64,000 nucleotides of DNA from LMUY01 sp965198895 (lineage in GTDB: Bacteria; Pseudomonadota; Alphaproteobacteria; Acetobacterales; Acetobacteraceae), in assembly GCA_965198895.1 (NCBI GenBank), contig OZ240676.1, positions 2,170,001-2,234,000 of the forward strand. The letters are read 5' to 3'. A program made the position numbers and the translations under genes. Positions 7,177-14,966 of this stretch are shown here, in pieces. The first letter of the stretch is position 1; each line of letters begins with the position of its first letter. A model generated the notes under the pieces. The model was given only the letters and a program-made list of their open reading frames with translations, made no database searches and had not been told where the DNA came from.

Positions 7177-10017
7177 ATGTCCATGTCGCTCGACGCCGCC
7201 CTGACGCCCGTGCCGGCCACCAACGGCCTGCCCAGCTGGGTGTCCGACCCGGCGTCGGACTACCAGCTGATCCGCCGCAACGGCGAGGTCACGCCGTTCG
7301 ACGCCACGAAAATCGTCGCGGCGTTGACCAAGGCATTCCTAGCGGTCGAAGGAAGCAGTCAGGGCGCTTCGCGACGCATCCATGACGTCGTGGCCGACCT
7401 CACGGCGCAGATCGTGACCAGCGTCACGCGCCGGGCGGACGCACGCCGCACCTTCCACATCGAGGACGTTCAGGACCAGGTCGAACTGGCGCTGATGCGC
7501 GGCGAGCATCACAAGGTCGCTCGCGCGTATGTGCTGTATCGTGAGGAACGGGCCCGCGAACGCGCCCGCAAGTCGGAGCTGGCCGAGCCCGCCCTGGCGC
7601 CGGCGCTACGGGTGAAGGCGGCCGACGGGAGCTTGGCGCCCCTGGACACCGCCCGCCTGGCCGCGCTGGTCGAGGAAGCCTGCCGCGGCTTGGCCGACGT
7701 ATTGCCCGGACCGATCGTCGCCGAAACGCGGCGCAACCTATACGACGGCATCCCGGTCGCAGAACTCGAACTCGCGCCCATCCTGGCAACGCGGACGCTG
7801 ATCGAGACGGAGCCGAACTATTCCAAGGTCAGCGCCCGCCTGCTGCTCGACAAAGTGCGGCGGGAGGCGCTGAGCCACGTCGCCGGCCACCCCGACCAGG
7901 CCACCCATAGCGAGATGGCCGGCCGCTACGCCGAGTATTTCCGCGGCTACGTGAAAATCGGCATCGCCGCCGAGCGGTTGGATCCGGAACTGGGCCGGTT
8001 CGACCTCGACCGCCTCGGCGCCGCCATTCAGCCCGAACGCGATTTGCAATTCGACTATCTTGGCCTGCAGACGCTGTACGATCGCTACTTCCTGCACGTC
8101 CGCGGCACCCGGTTCGAGCTTCCGCAGGCCTTCTTCATGCGCGTCGCCATGGGGCTCGCCATCCGCGAGATCGACCGCGAGGCGAAGGCGATCGAGTTCT
8201 ACGACCTGCTGTCGTCGTTCGCCTTCATGGCCTCCACGCCGACGCTGTTCAACGCCGGCACGCTACGGCCGCAGCTGTCGTCTTGCTTCCTGACCAGCGT
8301 GCCGGACGACCTGGATGGCATCTTCAAATCCATCAAGGACAACGCGCTGCTGGCGAAATACTCCGGCGGGCTGGGCAACGACTGGACGCAGGTCCGCGGC
8401 CTGGGCGCCCACATCAAGGGCACCAACGGCGAGAGCCAGGGCGTCGTCCCATTCCTGAAAGTCGCCAACGACACCGCCATCGCCGTCAACCAGGGCGGCA
8501 AGCGCAAGGGCGCGGTGTGCGCCTATCTCGAGACCTGGCACGTGGACATCGAGGAGTTCCTCGACCTGCGCAAGAACACCGGCGACGACCGCCGCCGCAC
8601 CCACGACATGAACACCGCCAACTGGGTGCCCGACCTGTTCATGCGCCGGGTCGCGGCCGATGCCGGCTGGACGCTGTTCTCCCCCGACGAAACCCCCGAC
8701 CTGCACGACCTATACGGCCCGGCGTTCGATGCCGCGTACGAGGCCTACGAGGCCCGGGCGGCGCGCGGTGAACTGACGGTAGCCAAGCAGGTGCGCGCCA
8801 CGGAGCTCTGGCGGCGCATGCTGACCATGATCTTCGAGACCGGGCACCCGTGGATCACCTTCAAGGATCCCTGCAACATCCGCTCGCCGCAGCGCCACGC
8901 GGGCGTGGTGCATTCGTCCAATCTCTGCACGGAGATCACGCTGAACACGTCGGCCGACGAGGTCGCGGTCTGCAATCTCGGCTCCGTCAACCTGGCCGCG
9001 CATGTCGGGGCGGACGGCATCGACCACGACCGGATTGCCGCCACGGTGAAGACCGCGATGCGCATGCTGGACAACGTGATCGACATCAACTTCTACACGA
9101 TCCCGGAGGCGCGGCGGTCCAACCTGAAGCATCGCCCGGTCGGCCTCGGCATCATGGGTTTCCAGGACGCGTTGCAGACCCTCCGCCTACCCTACGCCTC
9201 CGAAGCGGCGGTGCGGTTCGCCGACGAGAGCATGGAGGTGGTGAGCTTCCACGCCATCGCCGCCTCTGTCGAGCTGGCTGCCGAGCGTGGCCGCTACCCC
9301 AGCTTCCAGGGATCGCTGTGGTCGCAAGGCGTGCTGCCGCTCGACTCGATCGAGCTTTTGGCTGAAGCGCGCGGCGAGTTGGCGCTGGACCGGTCCGCCA
9401 GTCTGGATTGGTCGGGCCTGCGCGAGCGGGTGCGGACTGTCGGGATGCGCAACTCCAACACCATGGCGATCGCACCCACCGCGACGATCTCCAACATCTG
9501 CGGGGTGTCGCAGTCGATCGAGCCGGCGTACCAAAACCTGTTCGTGAAATCGAACATGTCTGGCGACTTCACCGTGGTGAACGCCGGGCTGGTCCGCGAC
9601 CTGAAGGCGGCCGGACTTTGGGACGAGGTGATGGTGTCGGACCTGAAATACTTCGACGGTGCCGTGCGCGAGATCGACCGCATCCCCGCCGAGATCAAGG
9701 CGCTGTACGCGACCGCATTCGAGATCGACTCGAGCTGGCTGATCGAGGCGGCGGCCCGGCGGCAGAAGTGGATCGACCAATCGCAATCGCTCAACCTCTA
9801 CATCGCCAACCCATCCGGCAAGAGGCTGGACGCACTCTATCGCTTGGCTTGGGAACGGGGATTGAAGACGACCTACTACCTGCGGTCGCGCTCGGCGTCG
9901 CACGTCGAGAAATCCACGCTGCGCGGAACGGACGGCAAGCTGAACGCCGTGGCGGTGGGTCAAGCCGCGGGACCGGCCTGCTCGATCGAAGACCCGAGCT
10001 GCGAGGCTTGCCAGTGA
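7177..10017 (+). CDS. nrdA: Ribonucleoside-diphosphate reductase alpha subunit with two ATP-cones
   Basis: The catalytic subunit of class I ribonucleotide reductase, reducing ribonucleoside diphosphates to deoxy forms. At about 946 residues it is longer than E. coli NrdA (761) because two ATP-cone regulatory domains stand in tandem at the N terminus (about residues 29-122, YQLIRRNGEVTPFDATKI, and 143-235). Catalytic landmarks: LSSCFLTS and NLCTEITLN (active-site cysteines), NLGSVNLA, NTMAIAPTATISNICG, TTYYLRSRSA (radical-transfer tyrosines) and a C-terminal CEAC pair for re-reduction. I chose ATG 7177; ATG 7162, ATG 7183 and TTG 7093 are in frame, and only the ribosome site settles it weakly. 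The stop overlaps the nrdB start. Several ATP-cones are known in relatives partnered with class Ic NrdB. Confidence 0.95.
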   Translation: MSMSLDAALTPVPATNGLPSWVSDPASDYQLIRRNGEVTPFDATKIVAALTKAFLAVEGSSQGASRRIHDVVADLTAQIVTSVTRRADARRTFHIEDVQDQVELALMRGEHHKVARAYVLYREERARERARKSELAEPALAPALRVKAADGSLAPLDTARLAALVEEACRGLADVLPGPIVAETRRNLYDGIPVAELELAPILATRTLIETEPNYSKVSARLLLDKVRREALSHVAGHPDQATHSEMAGRYAEYFRGYVKIGIAAERLDPELGRFDLDRLGAAIQPERDLQFDYLGLQTLYDRYFLHVRGTRFELPQAFFMRVAMGLAIREIDREAKAIEFYDLLSSFAFMASTPTLFNAGTLRPQLSSCFLTSVPDDLDGIFKSIKDNALLAKYSGGLGNDWTQVRGLGAHIKGTNGESQGVVPFLKVANDTAIAVNQGGKRKGAVCAYLETWHVDIEEFLDLRKNTGDDRRRTHDMNTANWVPDLFMRRVAADAGWTLFSPDETPDLHDLYGPAFDAAYEAYEARAARGELTVAKQVRATELWRRMLTMIFETGHPWITFKDPCNIRSPQRHAGVVHSSNLCTEITLNTSADEVAVCNLGSVNLAAHVGADGIDHDRIAATVKTAMRMLDNVIDINFYTIPEARRSNLKHRPVGLGIMGFQDALQTLRLPYASEAAVRFADESMEVVSFHAIAASVELAAERGRYPSFQGSLWSQGVLPLDSIELLAEARGELALDRSASLDWSGLRERVRTVGMRNSNTMAIAPTATISNICGVSQSIEPAYQNLFVKSNMSGDFTVVNAGLVRDLKAAGLWDEVMVSDLKYFDGAVREIDRIPAEIKALYATAFEIDSSWLIEAAARRQKWIDQSQSLNLYIANPSGKRLDALYRLAWERGLKTTYYLRSRSASHVEKSTLRGTDGKLNAVAVGQAAGPACSIEDPSCEACQ

Positions 10018-11081
10018 GCGCCGCGCTGGACTGGGCCGATGCGGATGCCGCAGTCGCTGCGCCGGGCCGCGTCTCCGTCGACGAGAAGGCGATGATCAAC
10101 TGCCGCGCCGATGTGAACCAGCTGCTGCCCATGAAGTATCATTGGGCCTGGGACAAGTACACCGCCGCCTGCAACAACCACTGGATGCCGACGGAGGTGT
10201 CGATGCAGGCGGACATCGCGCTGTGGAAGTCGCGCGACGGCCTCTCGGAAGACGAGCGCCGCGCGATCAAACGCAATCTTGGTTTCTTCGCGGCGTCGGA
10301 GAGCCTGGTCGCCAACAACATCGTGCTCGCGATCTACCGGCACCTGACCAACCCGGAATGCCGCCAGTACCTGTTGCGCCAGGCCTTTGAGGAGGCAGTC
10401 CACACCCACACCTTCCAATACATCGTCGAGAGCCTGGGCCTGGACGAGGGCGAGCTGTTCAACATGTATCGCGAGGTGCCGTCGATCACCGCGAAAGCGG
10501 CCTGGGCGCTGGAGTTCACCCGGCACCTGGACGATCCCGGCTTTCAGACCGGCACGCCGGAAACCGACCAGGCCTTCCTGCGCACCCTGATCGCGTTCTA
10601 CGTGATCTTCGAAGGCATGTGGTTCTACACCGGCTTCGCACAGATCCTTTCGCTCGGCCGCCGCAACAAGATGGTGGGGATCGCCGAGCAGTATCAATAC
10701 ATCCTGCGCGACGAGAGCCTGCACCTGAACTTCGGCGTGGACGTGATCAATCAGATCAAGGCCGAGAACCCCGACTTGTGGACGGCGGACTTCCAGGACG
10801 AGGTCCGCGCCATGGTCAAGCAGGCCGCGGACCTCGAGGCCGCCTATGGCCGCGACACGATGCCCCGCGGTTTCCTCGGCCTGAACGCCGGGTTGTGCGA
10901 GGAGTACATGCGCTTCATCGCGAATCGCCGCTGTGCCCAGATCGGATTGGCCGCCGTATTTGCCGAGACCGCCAACCCGTTCCCCTGGATGTCGGAGGCG
11001 ATGGATCTGAAGAAGGAGAAGAACTTCTTCGAGAGCCGCGTCATAGAATATCAGAACGGCGGCGCACTGACTTGGGAATGA
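10014..11081 (+). CDS. nrdB: Ribonucleotide reductase beta subunit, class Ic type (Phe at the radical-Tyr site)
   Basis: A 355-residue R2 protein that builds the metal cofactor starting radical chemistry in NrdA. GTG 10014 overlaps the nrdA stop (GTGA). Predicted ligands are Glu96 (ASESLVANN), Glu127 and His130 (FEEAVHTHTF), Glu200 (IFEGMWFY), and Glu234 and His237 (RDESLHLNF). The residue four after His130, Tyr122 in E. coli, is Phe134 (TTC at 10413-10415), and the first ligand is Glu rather than Asp. All spacings (96/127/130/134/200/234/237) equal those I recall for Chlamydia trachomatis R2 (89/120/123/127/193/227/230), and Tyr136 matches Chlamydia Tyr129. This points to a class Ic Mn(IV)/Fe(III) enzyme without a stable tyrosyl radical. 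The reading is direct; the cofactor is inferred. Confidence 0.93.
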   Translation: MSAALDWADADAAVAAPGRVSVDEKAMINCRADVNQLLPMKYHWAWDKYTAACNNHWMPTEVSMQADIALWKSRDGLSEDERRAIKRNLGFFAASESLVANNIVLAIYRHLTNPECRQYLLRQAFEEAVHTHTFQYIVESLGLDEGELFNMYREVPSITAKAAWALEFTRHLDDPGFQTGTPETDQAFLRTLIAFYVIFEGMWFYTGFAQILSLGRRNKMVGIAEQYQYILRDESLHLNFGVDVINQIKAENPDLWTADFQDEVRAMVKQAADLEAAYGRDTMPRGFLGLNAGLCEEYMRFIANRRCAQIGLAAVFAETANPFPWMSEAMDLKKEKNFFESRVIEYQNGGALTWE

Positions 11082-11138
11082 CGAGGCTGTAGAACTCACC
11101 GCCCGCTACCGTAAAGGCAGAGCAATCGCACTTAATTT

Positions 11139-11256
11139 CTCCCTCTCCCGTTCTTCACGGGAGAGGGTCGGGGTGAGGGCCGCTTTGCTGCTGGCACCGA
11201 ACCGCAGGACGCGTTCGCACCCCTCACCCCCTGCCCTCTCCCTCAAGGGGCGAGGG
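11139..11256. repeat. Intergenic mosaic palindrome downstream of nrdB
   Basis: Two nested inverted repeats lie in the 463-base gap after nrdB. A short hairpin, CCCTCTCCCG then TTCTTCA then CGGGAGAGGG, sits at about 11141-11167. A longer pair consists of GGGAGAGGGTCGGGGTGAGG at about 11159-11178 and its near-complement CCCTCACCCCCTGCCCTCTC at about 11221-11240, with one mismatch. The pyrimidine-rich strand with CCCTC/GAGGG arms is typical of dispersed intergenic repeats in alphaproteobacterial genomes. It may act as a transcript-end stem for nrdAB, although no T-tract follows. The rest of the gap (11257-11469) holds nothing I can name. Confidence 0.6.
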
Positions 11257-11469
11257 GGAAGAAGCCGAATGCGATCGCCCAGACCCGTGCGGCGCCGTTT
11301 GCGCTAGCGCTTTCACGGGTTCCCTCGAACTCGGCATCATGTCGGACCGAGGGCCCACTTCACGACAGGTTCGAGTGGTACCAAGTCGCCATGATCTGCT
11401 GGCGGAATGTTGGCGTCTGCACTCCTCGACCACACAGTTGCAATTTAACTATTGATAAGTCCACGGCTT

Positions 11470-11489
11470 AGTCATACGCTAGTATGACT
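11470..11489. promoter_or_regulatory. Perfect 8-bp-arm palindrome upstream of the transglycosylase-cpaC-cpaD unit
   Basis: AGTCATAC-GCTA-GTATGACT is a perfect inverted repeat with a 4-base centre, 55 bases before the first gene of the cpaCD unit. TTGATA at 11452-11457 is a possible -35, and a 17-base spacing would place the -10 in the left arm, so a dimeric regulator bound here could control the promoter. TTAACTATTGATAA just upstream (from 11445) contains a CtrA-like TTAA half-site. No regulator can be named. Confidence 0.4.
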
Positions 11490-11544
11490 GCCGTCGGGAA
11501 GTGCGCTTCGCCTCGCCGGCCAACAATGGAAGCCGTCAATACCC

Positions 11545-12015
11545 ATGGCCACCCCATTGCTCGCGTGCATGGCCCTCGTGGCGTCGATGAACCAACTACC
11601 CCCGCGCGTGATGCCCGCCATTGCCCTCGTCGAAGGCGGCCGAACCGGCCAAGCCACCCGCAACCTGGATGGTTCGGAAGATCTCGGCCCGATGCAGGTA
11701 AACACGCGCTGGCTTCCCGCGATCGCCTGGGCCATGCACACCACGGTGCCGCAGGTGCGGGCACGGTTGCTGACCGACAGGTGCTTCAACGTGTCGGCCG
11801 GCGGCGCGATCCTGCGCACCTACCTCGTGGAAACACGAGGCGACCTGCTCCAGGCCATCGGCGACTACCATTCCCATACTCCGCCGCTCAACCTGGCATA
11901 CCGGGCGCTGGTGCTCGCGGCGGCCCGGCGTCTGTTTGCACCCCCGTCGCCCGGGACGCCCCGCGCCGCCGTCGCGGGGCCGATGCACCGCATCACCTTC
12001 ACGCCCCTCGGCTGA
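11545..12015 (+). CDS. Small lytic transglycosylase-like protein of the Tad locus
   Basis: A 156-residue protein with a VirB1/SLT-like lytic transglycosylase core. Glu30 in ALVEGGRTG is the likely catalytic Glu. DLGPMQVNTRWLP matches the GxMQVxP-type motif of the fold, and IGDYHSHTPPLNLAYRALVL matches the YN.G...Y helix. The hydrophobic N terminus (MATPLLACMALVASMNQ) may be a short signal or anchor. Such enzymes open local gaps in peptidoglycan so that envelope machines can be assembled. It stands 17 bases before cpaC on the same strand, so clearing a path for the Tad secretin is the simplest role (inference). The ribosome site is weak. Confidence 0.72.
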   Translation: MATPLLACMALVASMNQLPPRVMPAIALVEGGRTGQATRNLDGSEDLGPMQVNTRWLPAIAWAMHTTVPQVRARLLTDRCFNVSAGGAILRTYLVETRGDLLQAIGDYHSHTPPLNLAYRALVLAAARRLFAPPSPGTPRAAVAGPMHRITFTPLG

Positions 12016-12032
12016 CCGCAGATCGAAAGCCG

Positions 12033-13397
12033 ATGCAAGCGACCATACAAGTGGGCTTAGGCCGCAGCCTCCTGCGCCTACGCTCCTTCCGCTCGGCCTT
12101 GGTGGCGCTCGGCCTTGGCCTGCTTGCCGGGGCTGTGCTGCCTGGCCCGGCGGCCCAGGCGCAACAGGCGGTCGGGGGGGTGCAGACTGCGGTAACTCTG
12201 CCGGTTGGCGTGGGACGCCTGTTCCGGCTCGACAAGGATGCCACCAACGTGTTGGTAGCGGACGCCGCCGTAGCGGACGCCCAAATCGTCTCGCCGCGGA
12301 TGATCTATGTGTACGGCCGCAAGATCGGCACGACGTCCATCACCGCCGTCTCCAAGGACAGCAGCGCTGGCACGCTCAACATCCGAGTGGTCCACAGCGC
12401 CTCGGCCCCGCAGGGTGCGCGGGCCGCACCAGGTGCGGCAGTCTCGCTCAGCTTCCTGGGCGACCGGCTCGTCGTTTCTGGCACCGTGGCCGGGCCCGGT
12501 GAGGCATTGGGCGCTCTGGGCTCGGCGGGCGCATTCAACACCTCCAACCGCACGCCGCTGGATCGCACGCAGTTCCTCGGCAGCCAACAGATCACCTTGC
12601 GCGTCCGCATCGCGGAAGTCTCGCGCACGGCTCTGAACACGCTCGGCATCAACTGGAACGTCGCGACCAAGACCGGCAGCTTCGGCCTGAGCCTGCTGAC
12701 AGGTGGCTTCCTGCAAAGCAGCACCAACATCCTGAACGGCATCAATCTCGCACAAAATTACGGGCTCGGCGGGGCGAGCGTCACGAGCAAAGCCATCAAT
12801 GCCGACGCGCTGATCAATGCGCTGCAACGCGAACAAGTGCTCAGCCTGCTCGCCGAGCCGAACCTGACCACTGTATCCGGCCGCACTGCCAAGTTCCTGG
12901 CGGGCGGCCAGGTGCCGATCCCAGTGCCGCAAAGCCTCGGCGTCACCACGATCGAATACAAGCCTTACGGCGTCTCGCTCTCGTTCACCCCGACCTTGCT
13001 GCCGGGCAACCGGATCGCTCTGGACGTGCATCCGGAGGTGAGCGAGATCGACACCTCCAACGCCGTCACGATCGACAGTACGAGCGTGCCGGCGTTCACC
13101 ACCCGTAGCGCCGAAACGACGGTCGAGCTGGCGAGCGGGCAGACGATCGCGATCGCCGGGCTGTTTACCCGCACCGTCTCCAGTCAGCTGGACCGCTACC
13201 CGTTCCTGGGCGATATCCCAATCCTCGGCGCGCTGTTCCGCTCCCGCGTCTACCAGCGCGGCGAGACCGAACTGGTGATCCTGATCACGCCCTACGTGTC
13301 GGAACCGGTGTCCTCGCCCCAGGCGTTGCCGCTGCCGACGGACGATGAGTCGAACCGCAACCACTCCGGCAGCGCAGGTGGGTTCGTGGTGAATTGA
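12033..13397 (+). CDS. cpaC: CpaC/RcpA outer-membrane secretin of the Tad pilus
   Basis: A 454-residue secretin forming the outer-membrane pore through which the Flp pilus leaves the cell. A signal peptide ends near AAQAQQ. An N-terminal pilus-formation domain follows (VTLPVGVGRLFRLDKDATNV ... IYVYGRKIGTTSI), then a BON-like stretch and the secretin core with EPNLTTVSGRTAKFLAGGQV and IPVPQ, and DRYPFLGDIPILGALFRSR near the C terminus, all characteristic of RcpA/CpaC. The frame is open further upstream, but ATG 12033 precedes a proper signal peptide. A run of seven G at 12174-12180 follows the signal peptide. The stop is two bases before cpaD, so the genes are coupled. Confidence 0.93.
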   Translation: MQATIQVGLGRSLLRLRSFRSALVALGLGLLAGAVLPGPAAQAQQAVGGVQTAVTLPVGVGRLFRLDKDATNVLVADAAVADAQIVSPRMIYVYGRKIGTTSITAVSKDSSAGTLNIRVVHSASAPQGARAAPGAAVSLSFLGDRLVVSGTVAGPGEALGALGSAGAFNTSNRTPLDRTQFLGSQQITLRVRIAEVSRTALNTLGINWNVATKTGSFGLSLLTGGFLQSSTNILNGINLAQNYGLGGASVTSKAINADALINALQREQVLSLLAEPNLTTVSGRTAKFLAGGQVPIPVPQSLGVTTIEYKPYGVSLSFTPTLLPGNRIALDVHPEVSEIDTSNAVTIDSTSVPAFTTRSAETTVELASGQTIAIAGLFTRTVSSQLDRYPFLGDIPILGALFRSRVYQRGETELVILITPYVSEPVSSPQALPLPTDDESNRNHSGSAGGFVVN

Positions 13398-13399
13398 CC

Positions 13400-14170
13400 A
13401 TGCGACGTATCCGATTCGCCCCGTGGCGCTTCCTCGGCATAGGCCTGACGGTCGTGCTCGGTAGCTGCGTCGACCGCCCGATACCGAATGCCAGCATGTA
13501 CGTGCAGCAGGATTTGACGCGACAGATACCGCTGGCATTTCAGGTGAACTCCGCCGTTCTGACGCCGGGCAGCATCGCAACGTTGAGCGCACTGCGTAGC
13601 GAGCTGCCGGCTCTCTCCAGCCTCTCTCTGGTGGGGTCGACCACGACGACCGAGGCTCGGGCGCAGCAGGTGGGGGCCGAGTTGCACCGCTTCGTGTCGG
13701 TCGCAACGGAGCCAACCGCCGGCACGGCCGACGTCGCGATGCTGCAGGTGACGACGCGCCGGCTTGTCGCCACCGATTGTCTGGCGCCAGGCCAGCCTGT
13801 CCCGCGTGACAACTGGCCGGGCGACGATACGTTCCGCCAGCGTTCGATGCCGCCGGGCTGCGCGGTCGCAAACGCTATTCAGCAAATGGCCGTTAGCAAG
13901 GAGGACTTGCAACGCGGACGCCCACTGCCGCCCGGTGCCGCTCTCCCGGTCGGCCGGGCCATCGAGCGCTATTACAGCCGGACCGAAACGGCTGTCCCGA
14001 CAACCGCTCAGGCTGCTTCCGGGCTTGGCGCCGGCAGCGCGGCACCGGTCAGTCTGCCGGCTTCGACAGGGACGGCAGCGTCGGACGCGGGCTCGGACTT
14101 GCTGCAAGGGCCGCTGACGCCGCAGCCGACCACGCCTGCTACGGCAGACCCGGCGAAGACTGCGCAGTGA
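13400..14170 (+). CDS. cpaD: CpaD-like pilus biogenesis lipoprotein
   Basis: A 256-residue protein placed directly after cpaC, as in other Tad loci. It starts with a lipoprotein-type signal (LGIGLTVVLGSC, Cys as the lipidation site). Family features are RRLVATDCLAPGQPVPRDNWP, PPGCAVANAIQQMAVSKEDLQRGR and a low-complexity Ala/Thr/Pro tail. CpaD proteins are outer-membrane partners that help the secretin assemble. ATG 13400 is preferred over TTG 13394. Its last 32 bases overlap the end of the convergent GT87-TadD frame. Divergence from textbook CpaD is high, but the position and the Cys-rich middle support the call. Confidence 0.8.
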   Translation: MRRIRFAPWRFLGIGLTVVLGSCVDRPIPNASMYVQQDLTRQIPLAFQVNSAVLTPGSIATLSALRSELPALSSLSLVGSTTTTEARAQQVGAELHRFVSVATEPTAGTADVAMLQVTTRRLVATDCLAPGQPVPRDNWPGDDTFRQRSMPPGCAVANAIQQMAVSKEDLQRGRPLPPGAALPVGRAIERYYSRTETAVPTTAQAASGLGAGSAAPVSLPASTGTAASDAGSDLLQGPLTPQPTTPATADPAKTAQ

Positions 14171-14966
14171 TGGTGCCGAGCGCTGCGGCCCGCGCTCCTG
14201 GATCCTGGGCCGCTGCCGCCCGGTGCCCTTGCTCGAGCAACACCTCGGTCCTGCCTGGATCGGCCAATTTCAGGCCAGCTGCCCGCGCTTCTCCGTCCTT
14301 GCCAGCCATCGCCAGCAGCATGACTTCGTTCATCGACTCCCGCTCCGGTGCATTCGGCGAGTTGACCGCGGCCCTGATCTCCGTCTCGGCGCCCGCCATA
14401 TCGCCGGAGGTGGCGAGGGACAGCGCGAGGTTGCCGTGCAGGTCGGGATCCGCCGGCGTCTCCTTCAGCGCATGGCGATACACCGCCTGTGCTTCGGCCG
14501 AACGACCCAGCATGTCCAGTGCGACCCCGTAGTTGCGTAACACGCGCGGGCTATGCGACGTCCGCGCAACTGGCCCGATATACGTGAACGCCGCCGCCGG
14601 ATCCCCGCGGGAGAGCAAAGCGATCGCCAAGCCGACACTCGCCTCCCGGTTGCCTGGTGCCAGCGCGAGCGTGGCCCGGAACGACTGTTCGGCACGCTCG
14701 GATGCACCGAGCACCAATTGCGTGTCTCCCAACCGCAGCAACGGGGCGGCGTCATATGGATCACGGGCGATCGCGGCCAGATAGAAGTCCGACGCTCCGT
14801 TCAGGTCGCCACTCTGGCGCATCGAATCTCCCATGCGGACCAGGGATTCTTCCGGTGTGCCCGGCAGGCCTTGGGGCTCCGTGATGGTCGTTGCCTGCCG
14901 CTGCTGCCCCCCACAGCCGACGAGCCCGGCGGTGAGCACCACTGGCAAGCTGCAGCGCATGAACAT
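14139..14966 (-). other. tadD: TadD-like lipoprotein portion, probably made from an internal start
   Basis: The 275 residues from Met462 of the long frame (ATG 14966; ATG 14960 is two codons later) form a complete TadD-type protein: a signal peptide with the lipobox LVGC, a short Gln/Thr linker, then TPR units (GASDFYLAAIARDPYDAAPL, RAEQSFRATLALAPGNREAS, AEAQAVYRHALKETPADPDL). TadD is a pilotin-like outer-membrane lipoprotein of Tad systems, and no other copy is present in this otherwise nearly full locus. No strong ribosome site is visible (a GGGG lies about 13 bases upstream), so expression by re-initiation or read-through cannot be settled. Confidence 0.7.

Noticed and set aside
11141..11167. 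Intrinsic terminator after nrdB
   Set aside because: The hairpin is good but no T-tract follows on either strand, so I list it as a repeat element.
11545..12015. Prophage or conjugation origin for the transglycosylase
   Set aside because: No phage or type IV secretion genes are near, and it is 17 bases from cpaC on the same strand.
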